Under the pieces are notes generated by a model. It made no database searches, was not told the origin of the DNA, and saw only the letters and a list, made by a program, of their open reading frames with translations. Positions 16,333 through 26,167 of a stretch of 64,000 nt of DNA are shown here, piece by piece. This stretch comes from Marinobacter halodurans (GTDB lineage: Bacteria > Pseudomonadota > Gammaproteobacteria > Pseudomonadales > Oleiphilaceae): assembly GCF_004327985.1 (NCBI RefSeq), contig NZ_SJDL01000003.1, positions 1 to 64,000 of the forward strand, read 5' to 3'. Position 1 is the stretch's first letter, and the number at the start of each line of letters is the position of its first letter. The position numbers were made by a program, and so were the translations under genes.

Positions 16333-16765
16333 GGTTTTTATATTAATTTGTTGTTTGGGTCGGCGCCGCATTCGCATGCGGGACTCTAGCCCTCATGTTA
16401 GTGGCATCAGAGGCATCTGCAACAAAAATGATCGTTGCACCGACCAATGGCTAATTGGGGTCTCGGTATTGGGTTGGCCATTGCTCGAATCTCTTCCCGC
16501 CGAACGGACAAGCATCGGTTTATGACAAGCCGATGTCGCTATTGTTATGAATCAACTGCCATGTCTTGCGTCATAACCGCGTGTTGACAGCATGGGCAGA
16601 AAAAAATTAGCGACTACTCTTGCTGTAATATAAGTGTCACAAAGACGCCTTAGTCTTCACACTCATCGGCTCACGACTGCCGGTTTGTAAAGCGGGCCTA
16701 GTCGACGCATACATTCATAACGACCAGCAGAACCCGCGAAAAAATCGCATGTATGGAGGCTCAAC
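16333..16765. other. Divergent intergenic region, dctQ / pstS
   Basis: 433 bp between divergent genes with no ORF that I accept. The pstS side holds the Pho box listed separately. The dctQ side is AT-rich just before the start codon but shows no clear promoter or repeat. Confidence 0.6.
16623..16640 (+). promoter_or_regulatory. Pho box (PhoB site) of pstS
   Basis: CTGTAATATAAGTGTCAC matches the two 7-base direct repeats and AT-rich 4-base spacer of the PhoB consensus (CTGTCAT, spacer, CTGTCAC). A TAGTCT at 16651-16656 sits at the spacing expected of the -10 element when the Pho box replaces the -35. It lies about 125 bp before pstS, predicting induction by phosphate limitation. Confidence 0.85.
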
Positions 16766-17818
16766 GTGAAGAATCTGAAGACATCTGTCGCAGGCATTGC
16801 GGTCGCCGGCGCCCTGGCCGCCGTTTCCACACCGACCCTGGCCCGTGACACCATCAACATCGTCGGTTCGTCCACCGTTTACCCGTTCGCGACGGTTGTG
16901 GCCGAGCGTTTTGGCCGTAACACCGATTTCCCGACCCCGAAGCTGGAATCCACCGGTTCCGGCGGTGGTCTGAAACTGTTCTGCGCCGGTGTCGGTACCG
17001 AGCATCCTGACATTACCAACGCCTCCCGCCGCATGAAGCCGAGCGAGTTCGAGCGCTGCCAGAGCAACGGCGTCAAGGACATCGTTGAAGTGAAGATCGG
17101 CAGCGACGGCATCGTGATTGCCAGCTCCAAGAAAGCCGAAAACCTGGACGTGGACCTGAAAGAACTGTACTTGGCCCTGGCCAAGGAAGTTCCGGATCCC
17201 AACGGCGGCGACAAGCTGGTTGCCAACCCGTACAAGAACTGGAGCGATGTCGATTCCAGCCTGCCCAACAAGCCGATCCGTGTGATGGGCCCGCCGCCGA
17301 CTTCCGGTACCCGTGACGCGTTCGTCGAGCTGGCCATGGAAGGTGGCTGTGAAGACATCCCGATGATCGAAAAGCTCGATGGCGACAAGAAGGACCAGGT
17401 CTGCAAGAGCATCCGTGAAGACGGCGCCTTCATCGAGGCCGGCGAGAATGACAACCTGATCGTCCAGAAGCTGGCCAGCGACACCAGCGCCTACGGCATC
17501 TTCGGCTACAGCTTCCTGGAAGAGAATTCCGGCACCCTGCAGGCGGCCACCATCAACGGTGAGCAGCCGACCCAGGACGCCATCTCCAGCGATGCGTATC
17601 CGCTGGCCCGCTCACTGTGGTTCTACGTCAAGAAGGCCCACGTGGGTGTGATTCCGGGCATCCCCGAGTATGTGGCCGAGTTCACCAACGAAGGCACCTG
17701 GGGCCCGAACGGCTACCTGGCGGATGTGGGTCTGATCCCGCTGCCGCGTGAGGCCCGCGTCAAGCAGGCGAAGAACGCCAACGCCATGACGCCGATGACC
17801 GGTGACGAACTGAAGTAA
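16766..17818 (+). CDS. pstS: Phosphate ABC transporter, periplasmic binding protein
   Basis: 350 aa from GTG 16766, with GGAGG at 16755-16759. A signal peptide ends near TPTLA. The mature protein begins with the PstS pattern NIVGSSTVYPFATVVAERFG, followed by ESTGSGGGLKLFCAG. GPPPTSGTRDAFVELAME carries the second phosphate-binding loop. It belongs to the long PstS type found with long PstC/PstA proteins in Vibrio and Pseudomonas relatives. It captures phosphate in the periplasm for PstCAB. A strong terminator-like hairpin follows it, so pstS is probably made in excess over the membrane genes. Confidence 0.95.
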   Translation: MKNLKTSVAGIAVAGALAAVSTPTLARDTINIVGSSTVYPFATVVAERFGRNTDFPTPKLESTGSGGGLKLFCAGVGTEHPDITNASRRMKPSEFERCQSNGVKDIVEVKIGSDGIVIASSKKAENLDVDLKELYLALAKEVPDPNGGDKLVANPYKNWSDVDSSLPNKPIRVMGPPPTSGTRDAFVELAMEGGCEDIPMIEKLDGDKKDQVCKSIREDGAFIEAGENDNLIVQKLASDTSAYGIFGYSFLEENSGTLQAATINGEQPTQDAISSDAYPLARSLWFYVKKAHVGVIPGIPEYVAEFTNEGTWGPNGYLADVGLIPLPREARVKQAKNANAMTPMTGDELK

Positions 17819-17841
17819 GCCGGTTCGGAACAGCGATACCC

Positions 17842-17873
17842 AAAAGTGCGGGGCCAGCAGGCCCCGCACTTTT
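17842..17873 (+). terminator. Strong hairpin between pstS and pstC
   Basis: Perfect 14-bp stem (AAAAGTGCGGGGCC and its complement) around AGCA, ending in TTTT. It sits 24 bp after pstS. It probably terminates or attenuates transcription and protects pstS mRNA 3' ends, giving high binding-protein dosage with lower permease dosage. Confidence 0.88.
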
Positions 17874-18035
17874 CGCGTATTGAAAGCCGCATCAAAAGAT
17901 GTCTTTGTGACTCAGTCGAAGCGGCAGGCTAGACTAGGGGCCCCTGAAACGGCCTCGAAAAGGGAGTCCCTGCAACGGTCTGACTCTGGCGGGCCATTGC
18001 AGCGATTTCTTTGAATTCACCGAAAGAGAGACAAC

Positions 18036-19424
18036 ATGCAACCGGGTAACCTGTTTCCGCTGGTGGTGGTGTTGATCGCGATCGCATTTGCGCTGGGCTA
18101 TGCCCGGTCCAGGGCCATCGCCACCCCGCTGGGCGGTATCCGACACCTCAAGTCGCTACCGTTTTACTACGCCGCGCGAGCCTCGCTCTGGTGTGGTTTG
18201 CCGGCGCTGATCATCTTCGCCCTGTGGCTGGGCTTCGAGGACAAGGTGATCCAGACCATGGTGATCGGGTCACTGCCGGCGGACCTCCAGCCGGATTCGC
18301 CGGGCCGGGCCAGCCTGGTCCTGTCGCAGATCAGTAATGTGGCGTCCGGCGCGCTGTCGCCGAAGTTCGTGCCCGAGCCGATTGCCGGTGCCGCCGAGCG
18401 GCTGATGGCCCTGCGCGCCGAGAGCAAGATGATGATGACGCTCCTGGTGATCTGCGTGGCCGTGCTGGGTGCGTTCGTCGCCTGGCTGCGGATTGCACCG
18501 CACATCAACGCCCGGGAGAAAGTCGAGTCGACCCTGCGTAAGATCTTCTTCATGTGCGCGGGCCTAGCGATCCTGACGACGGTCGGTATCATCTTCTCCG
18601 TCATCTTCGAGACCATCCACTTCTTCAACAAGGTCTCGTTCGTGGAGTTCTTCTTTGGCACCAGCTGGAGCCCGCAGACGGCCATCCGGGCGGACCAGGT
18701 GGGCTCGTCCGGCGCCTTCGGCATGATTCCGCTGTTCGTCGGGACCCTGCTGATCTCCGGGATCGCCATGCTGGTGGCGGTGCCGGTGGGGCTGATGTCC
18801 GCCATTTACCTGTCCGAATACGCGTCCAGGCGCATGCGCGGCATCGTCAAGCCGCTGCTGGAACTGCTCGCCGGTGTGCCGACAGTGGTCTATGGCTTCT
18901 TCGCGGCACTGACCGTGGCGCCGTTCATCGCGGACGCGGCCAGTTGGCTGGGCATCGACGCCTCCACCGAGAGCGCGCTGGCCGCCGGCCTGGTCATGGG
19001 CATCATGATCATCCCGTTCGTGTCCTCGCTGTCCGACGATGTGATCAATGCCGTCCCGCAGACCATGCGCGATGGCTCCCTGGCGCTGGGCGCCACCCAG
19101 GCGGAAACCATGACCAAGGTGATTTTCCCGGCGGCCCTGCCGGGCATCATGGGTGGCATCCTGCTGGCGGTGTCCCGGGCGATCGGCGAGACCATGATCG
19201 TGGTTATGGCCGCCGGCCTGGCCGCCAACCTCACGATCAACCCGCTGGAAGCCGTCACCACCGTCACCGTGCAGATTGTCACCCTGCTCACCGGGGACCA
19301 GGAATTCGACAGCGCCAAGACGCTGTCCGCCTTCGCCCTGGGCATGATGCTGTTCATCGTGACCCTGGCGCTGAACGTCCTCGCCCTTCATGTCGTCCGC
19401 AAGTACCGGGAACAGTATGAATAA
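18036..19424 (+). CDS. pstC: Phosphate ABC transporter permease PstC (long form)
   Basis: 462 aa, longer than the about 320 aa of E. coli PstC because of an N-terminal membrane and periplasmic extension (residues about 1-200). The C-terminal half is a standard binding-protein-dependent permease domain (SAIYLSEYAS, LLAGVPTVVYGFFA, and the EAA-like loop DGSLALGATQAETMTKVIFPAALPG). It pairs with PstA to form the channel. A separate promoter before it is possible after the upstream hairpin, but I see no second Pho box. It overlaps pstA by 8 bp. Confidence 0.93.
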   Translation: MQPGNLFPLVVVLIAIAFALGYARSRAIATPLGGIRHLKSLPFYYAARASLWCGLPALIIFALWLGFEDKVIQTMVIGSLPADLQPDSPGRASLVLSQISNVASGALSPKFVPEPIAGAAERLMALRAESKMMMTLLVICVAVLGAFVAWLRIAPHINAREKVESTLRKIFFMCAGLAILTTVGIIFSVIFETIHFFNKVSFVEFFFGTSWSPQTAIRADQVGSSGAFGMIPLFVGTLLISGIAMLVAVPVGLMSAIYLSEYASRRMRGIVKPLLELLAGVPTVVYGFFAALTVAPFIADAASWLGIDASTESALAAGLVMGIMIIPFVSSLSDDVINAVPQTMRDGSLALGATQAETMTKVIFPAALPGIMGGILLAVSRAIGETMIVVMAAGLAANLTINPLEAVTTVTVQIVTLLTGDQEFDSAKTLSAFALGMMLFIVTLALNVLALHVVRKYREQYE

Positions 19425-20688
19425 TCAGCAGCAGGCGGAGCTCGTCCGCCAGTCCCTCAAGCGCCGCTATCGCAAGGAACGCCGCTTCCGCCTGTACGGC
19501 ATCCTGGCGATCGCGATTGCGCTGGCCGCCCTGGTGACCCTGTTTGCGGACATTATCGGCAAGGGCTACACCGGCTTCATCAAGACCACGATCACCCTCG
19601 AGGTGCCGCTGGACCCGCAGACCATGTACCTGGAGGATGCCACCGACAAGGACGCCTTCAACATGGCCGACTTCAAGGCGCCGCTGCTGACCGCCCTGCA
19701 CAACGTGTTGCCGGAGACCGGCAAGGGCGACAATCGCGATCTGGGGCACCTCTTGAGCAGCTACGCGGCCAACAAGGTGCGCGATACGCTCGAGGCGGAC
19801 CTGTCGCTGCTCGGGACCACCCAGACGATGTCGTTCCTGGTCAGCGATGACGTCAGTGTCTACGTCAAGCACGCGGACGATCCCAACTACTCGATCCAGC
19901 TGTCCGAAAAACAGCAGCGCTGGGTGGACCGGTTGCAGGAACGGGGCATCATCCAGAACAGTTTCAACGACGTGTTCTTCGAGAACGGCGACAGCCGGGA
20001 CCCGGGCCATGCGGGGGTGCTGGGCGCCATCGTCGGTTCCCTGCTGACCATGGTCGTCACGCTGCTGCTGTCGTTCCCCATCGGTGTGGCCGCGGCGATC
20101 TACCTGGAAGAGTTCGCACCGCAGAACAGGCTGACCGACTTCATCGAGGTGAACATCAACAACCTGGCGGCGGTGCCGTCGATCATCTTCGGCCTGTTGG
20201 GTCTGGCGGTGTTCATCAACCTGTTTGGCCTGCCGCGCTCGGTGCCACTGGTGGGCGGTCTGGTGCTGACGCTGATGACGTTGCCGACCATCATCATTTC
20301 CAGCCGCGCCGCCATCAAGAGCGTGCCGCCGTCGATCCGCGAAGCGGCCGAGGGCATTGGCGCCTCCAGGATGCAGGTCGTGTTGCACCACGTGCTGCCA
20401 CTGGCGCTGCCGGGTATGTTGACGGGCTCCATTATCGGTATGGCCCAGGCGCTGGGAGAAACCGCGCCACTGCTGCTGATCGGCATGGTGGCCTTTATCG
20501 TGGATGTGCCATCCGGCTTCGTCGACTCGGCAACGGTGCTCCCGGTACAGATTTTCCTCTGGGCGGGCAGCCCGGAGCTTGCCTTTATTGAACGGGCATC
20601 CGCTGCCATCATGGTCCTGCTGACCTTCCTGATTGCTATGAATGCCCTGGCCATCTGGCTGCGCCGTCGCCTCGAGCGCCGGTGGTAA
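19417..20688 (+). CDS. pstA: Phosphate ABC transporter permease PstA (long form)
   Basis: 423 aa from ATG 19417, overlapping the pstC stop by 8 bp (translational coupling). One N-terminal membrane segment is followed by a periplasmic region of about 170 residues, then the permease domain: [38 protein letters not shown], and the EAA loop [20 protein letters not shown]. Same long-form type as its partner PstC. Confidence 0.93.
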   Translation: MNNQQQAELVRQSLKRRYRKERRFRLYGILAIAIALAALVTLFADIIGKGYTGFIKTTITLEVPLDPQTMYLEDATDKDAFNMADFKAPLLTALHNVLPETGKGDNRDLGHLLSSYAANKVRDTLEADLSLLGTTQTMSFLVSDDVSVYVKHADDPNYSIQLSEKQQRWVDRLQERGIIQNSFNDVFFENGDSRDPGHAGVLGAIVGSLLTMVVTLLLSFPIGVAAAIYLEEFAPQNRLTDFIEVNINNLAAVPSIIFGLLGLAVFINLFGLPRSVPLVGGLVLTLMTLPTIIISSRAAIKSVPPSIREAAEGIGASRMQVVLHHVLPLALPGMLTGSIIGMAQALGETAPLLLIGMVAFIVDVPSGFVDSATVLPVQIFLWAGSPELAFIERASAAIMVLLTFLIAMNALAIWLRRRLERRW

Positions 20689-20702
20689 CAGGAGATTTGA
20701 GT

Positions 20703-21584
20703 ATGAATACGATGAACCCGGTGATCGACCAGGACGCGAAGGTCGAGAAAGCACCCGAGCCCCCTGCGGGAAACGGCATCAATGACGCCGACCTGGAGGG
20801 TCGCACCGTCGGCAGGCCCTTCGCCGATGCCCCCAAGTTCAGCCTGCGCGATGTGGAGGTCTTCTACGGCGAGACCCGCGCTATCAAACGCATCAGCCTG
20901 GATATCGCCAGGAATGAGGTGATCGCCTTTATCGGCCCCTCCGGTTGCGGCAAGTCCACGTTCCTGCGCTGCCTCAATCGCATGAACGACAGCATCGATA
21001 TCTGCCGCGTCAAGGGGCAGCTGCAACTGGATGGCCATGACATCTACGACCCCAAGCGGGACGTGGTGGAGCTGCGGGCCCGGGTGGGCATGGTGTTCCA
21101 GAAGCCCAACCCGTTCCCCAAGTCGATCTACGACAACGTCGCCTACGGACCGCGGATCCATGGCCTGGCCAACCGCAAATCGGACCTGGACGACATCGTC
21201 GAGCGCAGCCTGCGCGGCGCCGGCCTGTGGAACGAGGTGAAGGATCGTCTGGACACCCCGGGGACGGGACTGTCCGGTGGTCAGCAGCAGCGCCTGTGTA
21301 TTGCTCGTGCCATTGCGGTCAGCCCGGAAGTGGTGTTGATGGACGAACCCTGTTCGGCGCTGGACCCGATTGCCACCGCGCGTATCGAGGAGCTGATTGC
21401 TGAACTGTCCGAGAGCTATACGATCATCATCGTCACGCACTCGATGCAGCAGGCGGCCCGTGTGTCCGATCGAACCGCCTACTTCCACCTGGGGCACCTG
21501 GTGGAAGTGAACGAAACCAACAAGGTGTTTACCACGCCCCAGCACCCATTGACCGAATCCTACATTACCGGCCGCTTCGGCTGA
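20703..21584 (+). CDS. pstB: Phosphate ABC transporter ATP-binding protein
   Basis: 293 aa from ATG 20703 (AGGAGA just upstream; a GTG at 20682 lacks such a site). Walker [11 protein letters not shown]-loop [19 protein letters not shown], signature [14 protein letters not shown], Walker [16 protein letters not shown] and the switch histidine in [12 protein letters not shown] are all present. It has about 30 extra N-terminal residues compared with E. coli PstB. It energises PstCA at the inner membrane and also takes part in PhoR signalling through PhoU. Confidence 0.95.
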   Translation: MNTMNPVIDQDAKVEKAPEPPAGNGINDADLEGRTVGRPFADAPKFSLRDVEVFYGETRAIKRISLDIARNEVIAFIGPSGCGKSTFLRCLNRMNDSIDICRVKGQLQLDGHDIYDPKRDVVELRARVGMVFQKPNPFPKSIYDNVAYGPRIHGLANRKSDLDDIVERSLRGAGLWNEVKDRLDTPGTGLSGGQQQRLCIARAIAVSPEVVLMDEPCSALDPIATARIEELIAELSESYTIIIVTHSMQQAARVSDRTAYFHLGHLVEVNETNKVFTTPQHPLTESYITGRFG

Positions 21585-21609
21585 CCCGGTTTGCGAGTGG
21601 AGCTTGACG

Positions 21610-22329
21610 ATGAAGAAAGACGAAGACGTATACGGCGATCACATTTCCCATCAGTTCAACGAGGACCTGGCCGGGCTGAAGGAGGATTTCCTGCGTATGG
21701 GCGGCATGGTCGAACAGCAGGTGGTGGATGCCATCGACGCGCTGATCGACGGTGACGGCCACCGGGCCGATGAGATCCGCGGTCGCGACAAGCAGGTGGA
21801 CCGGCTGGAACTGGAGATCGACGAGGAGGCGACCCGCATCATCGCCCGGCGACAGCCGGCCGCTCGGGATTTGCGCCTGGTGCTGTCGGTGATCAAGATG
21901 GTGGCGGACCTGGAGCGTATCGGGGACGAGGCCAAGAAAATCGCCAAGTTTGCCCTCAGCCTGTCCGAGGAGGGCAAGGCTCCGCGGGGCTACGTGGAAA
22001 CCCGCCACATCGGCAACCACGTCAGCCAGATGCTGCGCGACAGCCTGGACGCCTTCGCCCGGCTGGATTCCGAGCAGGCCCTGCGCATCATGAAGGAAGA
22101 CAAGCGGGTGGACGAGGAGTACCAGGCCGCCACGCGCACACTGGTCACCTTCATGATGGAAGACCCGCGTAACATCACACGCTGCATGTCGGTCATGTGG
22201 GTGCTGCGGGCGCTGGAACGGGTCGGCGATCACGCCTGCAACATCGCCGAGCACGTGATTTTCATGGCCAAGGGCGAAGACGTGCGTCACACCCCGATGG
22301 AAGAGGCCGAGAAGGTCGTCGGCCGCTGA
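21610..22329 (+). CDS. phoU: Phosphate-signalling regulator PhoU
   Basis: 239 aa from ATG 21610. All-helical, with two PhoU repeats carrying the acidic metal-binding pattern (VADLERIGDEAKKIAKF in the first, LRALERVGDHACNIAEH in the second). It links PstSCAB to the PhoR kinase and represses the Pho regulon when phosphate is plentiful. It is last in the pst operon, 25 bp after pstB. PhoB and PhoR are not in this window. Confidence 0.95.
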   Translation: MKKDEDVYGDHISHQFNEDLAGLKEDFLRMGGMVEQQVVDAIDALIDGDGHRADEIRGRDKQVDRLELEIDEEATRIIARRQPAARDLRLVLSVIKMVADLERIGDEAKKIAKFALSLSEEGKAPRGYVETRHIGNHVSQMLRDSLDAFARLDSEQALRIMKEDKRVDEEYQAATRTLVTFMMEDPRNITRCMSVMWVLRALERVGDHACNIAEHVIFMAKGEDVRHTPMEEAEKVVGR

Positions 22330-22480
22330 GTGTGATCGATCTGGCGGCCGGTCGGACCTGTCCGGCCGGGCCGCCTGTCCACTTTCTCACCAAACCGTCA
22401 TCCAATCGTACGGCAGATTCCTTGCTGCTTTCCGGGTGCCATGGCATAACGGGCAGACCGAAAACAGGAGCACCTCTGTA

Positions 22481-23332
22481 ATGCGATCCATTCCTTCTCC
22501 CGATGTATTCGCGCCGCTGCGGCGCCTGGCACTGATGGCGCTGGTGCTGGCCAGCAGTCTGGCCGACGCCAGTCCCCTATCCGAGTCCGTGGTCAGCGAG
22601 TCGCCGCTGGACGAGATCATCGACCAGTACCCGGCCATGATGAGCGAGGGGATCCGCGAAGGCCTGAAACAGACCGGCCAGGTGGATCCCATGGTGGCGG
22701 ACATGGTGGGCGGCATCGTCAGCCGGGCCTTCGGCAGCGCCGCCATTCGCCAGCAGGTGGTGACTGACTTGGCCGACAAGCTCAGTGACCACCAACTGGA
22801 AGCGGTCCGGGACTGGTACCGGACGCCTTTGGGCCGCCGCATCGCCCAGGCTGAAGTCGATGCATCCCGGCCGGCCGCCTGGAAAACCATCGAAGCGCAG
22901 AGCTCGTCCCTGGTGGCCAAGTACAAGGACACCGAGCGGGCCGACCTGTTCTCCCGGTTTGACCGGGTCTCCCGCGCCACGGAAAGTACGGTGGATACCG
23001 CCGTGGCCGTCCAGTTGGGCCTGGCTTCGGCGATGTCCGCGGTCAGTGGCAAGCAGGGCCCGACCCTGGAGCAGATGAAACAGCAGATCGAGGATCAGCG
23101 TTTCATGCTGCGCGGGGCCGTGGAACAGCAGGTTTACGCCGCCTACCTCTACACCTACGAAAGCTTCAGCACCGACGAGATCGAGCAGTACCTGGACTTC
23201 CTGGAAACCGATGCCGGCGCGGCCTATAACCGGGTGGTGACCAACAGCATCCAGCAGGCCATCCTCAAGCCGGTGGAGTCGGTCGGCAACCAGTTGGTCC
23301 GGCTGCTCAACCCCAACGCCACCGGCTCATGA
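22481..23332 (+). CDS. Exported DUF2059 protein
   Basis: 283 aa from ATG 22481, with AGGAG about 10 bases upstream. A signal peptide (LALMALVLASSLADA) precedes a helical protein with a DUF2059-type block (LSDHQLEAVRDWYRTPLGRR, residues about 105-124). A second similar segment lies near FSTDEIEQYLDFLETDAGAA. Function unknown. Probably periplasmic. It follows phoU by 151 bp and is probably a separate unit. Confidence 0.75.
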   Translation: MRSIPSPDVFAPLRRLALMALVLASSLADASPLSESVVSESPLDEIIDQYPAMMSEGIREGLKQTGQVDPMVADMVGGIVSRAFGSAAIRQQVVTDLADKLSDHQLEAVRDWYRTPLGRRIAQAEVDASRPAAWKTIEAQSSSLVAKYKDTERADLFSRFDRVSRATESTVDTAVAVQLGLASAMSAVSGKQGPTLEQMKQQIEDQRFMLRGAVEQQVYAAYLYTYESFSTDEIEQYLDFLETDAGAAYNRVVTNSIQQAILKPVESVGNQLVRLLNPNATGS

Positions 23333-23352
23333 CACCGGATCCGGTCGGCCGC

Positions 23353-24336
23353 TCACTGGATGGGGCAATCCACCACGGGACAGTCGGCCGGTGAGGTGCC
23401 TTCGACAGCCGCATCCGCGCCTTCGTCATAGCGCTCGGGCTTCAATCGGCGGGCGCAGTCATGGGCGCGGGATGCGGCCTCGCCACAACCCTTCTTCGCC
23501 AGGGCCTCGCCAAGGTTGTTCCAGCCGGCGCTGATGCGGGGAAACTCCGTGGTCAGCCGCCGGTACTGGCTGGCCGCCTCGTCCCAGTTTTCCTGCCGGT
23601 AGGCGATATTGCCCAGACCCAGCAGGGCCGCGGGCTGGTCCGACCAGGTGGCCAGGGCTGTCCGGTAAGCTTGCCGGGCGGCGTCGAGCTGGCCGGTGGT
23701 TTCCAGGTCGTTGGCGCTGACCAGATAGTCCAGCGGCTGGGCTGTAGCGGGCAATTCCCGGGGCGGCAGCATCACCCGGGCCCAGTTATCCGCCCGGTCC
23801 CAGGTTGCCATGAAGGCCGTCAGCGGCTCGTGGTAGGCCTTCTCCGTGCCGCTGTGGAGGATCATCTCGTCGGCTTGGGTGTCGTAACCGATAACCACCG
23901 CGAAGTGCCACTGGGGCCACCAGCCAAACCGCAGGTTTTGCAGGACCAGCACCGGGTGGCCGGCGTCGATTTCTTGCAGGATGTCGGCCAGCCTCGGTTG
24001 CAATGGATACACCAGCATGCCGTGCTGGCGGGCGGCCGCGACCATTTCCACCTGCAACGATCCGTGGCGTTCCGGCAGGTAGACCTGCCCCACCAGGTCA
24101 TCCGGCGTCACGCCGGCACCCTGGGTATTGAGCATCATGGCCAGGGACGCGGGGCCGCACTGGTATTTTTCCTGGGGATAGAAGGGCACGTTATCCAACT
24201 GGTGAACCGGTGCCTGATCGATCTGAGCGGTGTCCGGCCAATACGCGGTGGTGGCGCAACCGCTGAGCAGGGCGATCAACAGGAAGGCCAGGGCGGCCCC
24301 GGCCGGAGCCGCCCTGGAAACGTCCGCTGACGGCAT
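23353..24336 (-). CDS. PA2778-family C39-like cysteine peptidase lipoprotein with TPR region
   Basis: 327 aa. The lipobox is ALLSGC. The peptidase domain (residues about 45-190) shows the catalytic Cys in KYQCGPASLAMML and His in QWHFAVVIGYD, the C39/papain-like double-glycine peptidase fold. Residues about 205-300 form TPR-like repeats (ALLGLGNIAYRQENWDEAASQYRRL, AGWNNLGEALAKKG). The gene is 4 bp after its conserved neighbour, a PA2779-family protein, and this two-gene arrangement is shared with Pseudomonas. Substrate unknown. It acts at the cell envelope. Confidence 0.85.
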   Translation of the reverse strand: MPSADVSRAAPAGAALAFLLIALLSGCATTAYWPDTAQIDQAPVHQLDNVPFYPQEKYQCGPASLAMMLNTQGAGVTPDDLVGQVYLPERHGSLQVEMVAAARQHGMLVYPLQPRLADILQEIDAGHPVLVLQNLRFGWWPQWHFAVVIGYDTQADEMILHSGTEKAYHEPLTAFMATWDRADNWARVMLPPRELPATAQPLDYLVSANDLETTGQLDAARQAYRTALATWSDQPAALLGLGNIAYRQENWDEAASQYRRLTTEFPRISAGWNNLGEALAKKGCGEAASRAHDCARRLKPERYDEGADAAVEGTSPADCPVVDCPIQ

Positions 24337-24340
24337 GGCG

Positions 24341-24742
24341 TTAGCGAATGCAGTTGATGAACGGGAAGATATCGGTCGCGCAGAGCATGTCGGTGATGAT
24401 GAAGATCACCAGGAACAGCACGATAATGCCGACCACGCCTTCACCGGTGGGGGCATCGGCCAGTTGCTGCTTGAAGGAGGCCAGTTCGGAGGGCGTCAGG
24501 CTCTGGATCCGGTCCCGGACTTCCTGCTCGCTCACGCCCATATCGGACAGCGCCTGTTTGACGTCGTCACGGGCCAGCATGCGGGTCAGGTCTTCGCGAT
24601 CGATGTCGGCCCGCTGCTGGGTCAGTAGTTCGCCGGTGCCGACGACGCTGGCGGAGGCTGGAGCCGCGGCCAGGGTGAACAACAGCATCACGACGGACAT
24701 CAGGGTGGCGATGGGGCGGTTGTACTGCCTTATTGTGTGCAT
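24341..24742 (-). CDS. PA2779-family small membrane protein
   Basis: 133 aa. A signal-like N-terminus (LFTLAAAPASA) is followed by a helical region (EDLTRMLARDDVKQALSDMG). A C-terminal hydrophobic segment, GVVGIIVLFLVIFIITDMLC, precedes a Cys-containing end (CATDIFPFINCIR). It is always paired with the PA2778-type peptidase in relatives, so it may be its partner or substrate. That link is an inference from gene order. Confidence 0.82.
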   Translation of the reverse strand: MHTIRQYNRPIATLMSVVMLLFTLAAAPASASVVGTGELLTQQRADIDREDLTRMLARDDVKQALSDMGVSEQEVRDRIQSLTPSELASFKQQLADAPTGEGVVGIIVLFLVIFIITDMLCATDIFPFINCIR

Positions 24743-25085
24743 CAGCCTTACTCCTTTAATACGCTGTCTGGACGCCGGCGACCGGCGTCTGCAGTTTATG
24801 GGTCAACCAACCTATAGTTTAGAGGCAGATGCGATAGCTGCCGAGGAACACGGGTTACCAGGCTTTAATGTGACGCCTCAGGCGACGCAGTCAGGTGTTG
24901 CCGATGACGATTCAGGCCCCGGTTCCAGTGGGTTTTTCTCCTCACATGACTGTAATCCCGATGTCCCGTCCGGCGCGTCTGCGCGGGCGGCGGGCGTCCC
25001 CGATTCGGGCGCAGGAAACGGAGTGCGCACAATGGGCAGTCCCGATAGTCTTGGCGTAGGATGAACGGATCAGAGGAGTTGCGAG
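24743..25085. other. Divergent intergenic region before ada
   Basis: 343 bp with no acceptable ORF. It must hold the promoters of the PA2779-type gene (minus) and ada (plus). A GTGCGCAC palindrome about 65 bp before ada loosely recalls Ada-box sequence, but I cannot call it. A short inverted repeat (GCCGGCGACCGGC) lies near 24772. Confidence 0.5.
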
Positions 25086-26165
25086 ATGCCCACACGAACC
25101 CCAGCCGCAGCGATTACCGACGACCCGCGCTGGCCCCTGCTGCAGACGCGTGATCCGGCGGCGGACGGTGCGTTTGTCTATTCCGTCCGGACCACCGGCG
25201 TCTACTGCCGGCCCAATTGTCCATCGCGGCTCGCCAAGCCCGAGAACATTGCGTTCCACGCCAGCCCGGCCGACGCCGAGCGGGCGGGGTTCCGGCCCTG
25301 CCGCCGCTGTCGGCCGCATGCTCACTCGCCAGCCCGCGAGCGTGATGAAAAGGTGGCGGCCATCTGCCGGCTGATCGAGGCGGCGGACAGCCCGCCGGAC
25401 CTGGAGACGCTGGGGCACGCGGTCGGCTGGAGCCCGGCTCATCTCCAGCGCACGTTCAAGGCCGTCACCGGTATCTCGCCGAAGGACTATGCCGCCGAGC
25501 GCCGGGCCGAGAGAGTCCGTTCCGCGCTGGCCGGGGGCGAGTCGGTCACCGATGCAATCTATACCGCGGGCTATGGGTCCAGCGGTCGCTTCTACAGCGA
25601 ATCCAACACCGTACTGGGCATGACGCCCGGCCGATATCGGACCGGGGGTGCCGGCACCCGGATCCGGTTTGCTGTCGGCAGCTGTTCCCTGGGGGCCGTT
25701 CTGGTGGCCCAGAGCGAAGCGGGCATCTGTGCCATCCTGCTGGGGGACGACCCCGATGCCTTGGTGCGTGACCTGCAGGACCGCTTCCCGGCCGCCGATC
25801 TGGCGCCGGGTGATCGGGACTTCGAAACGGTAGTCAGCCAGGTGGTCGGCTTTGTCGAAGCGCCGGAGCTGGGGCTGGATCTGCCGCTGGATATCCGCGG
25901 AACCGCTTTCCAGCGCCGGGTCTGGGAGGTGCTGCGCCAGATCCCGCCGGGCCAGACGCTGAGCTATACCCAGGTGGCCGAGCGGATCGGCTCCCCCCGC
26001 TCGGTGCGGGCCGTGGCCGGCGCCTGTGCCGCCAACCGTCTGGCCTGTGCCATTCCTTGCCACCGTGTGGTCCGCAATGACGGTGGGCTGTCCGGCTATC
26101 GGTGGGGCGTGGAGCGCAAGCGTCGCTTGTTGGAACACGAAGCAAAGGCTGCCGCAGGAGAGTGA
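25086..26165 (+). CDS. ada: Bifunctional Ada: methylated-DNA repair methyltransferase and transcriptional activator
   Basis: 359 aa. The N-terminal zinc domain has Cys41, Cys45, Cys72 and Cys75 (GVYCRPNCPSR and PCRRCRPH). Cys41 is the methylphosphotriester acceptor that switches Ada into an activator. An AraC-type helix-turn-helix follows (residues about 90-185). The C-terminal methyltransferase holds Cys325 in IPCHRVVRN, the O6-methylguanine acceptor. alkA begins within a few bases of its stop, so the two form an adaptive-response operon that Ada itself activates. Confidence 0.93.
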   Translation: MPTRTPAAAITDDPRWPLLQTRDPAADGAFVYSVRTTGVYCRPNCPSRLAKPENIAFHASPADAERAGFRPCRRCRPHAHSPARERDEKVAAICRLIEAADSPPDLETLGHAVGWSPAHLQRTFKAVTGISPKDYAAERRAERVRSALAGGESVTDAIYTAGYGSSGRFYSESNTVLGMTPGRYRTGGAGTRIRFAVGSCSLGAVLVAQSEAGICAILLGDDPDALVRDLQDRFPAADLAPGDRDFETVVSQVVGFVEAPELGLDLPLDIRGTAFQRRVWEVLRQIPPGQTLSYTQVAERIGSPRSVRAVAGACAANRLACAIPCHRVVRNDGGLSGYRWGVERKRRLLEHEAKAAAGE

Positions 26166-26167
26166 AT

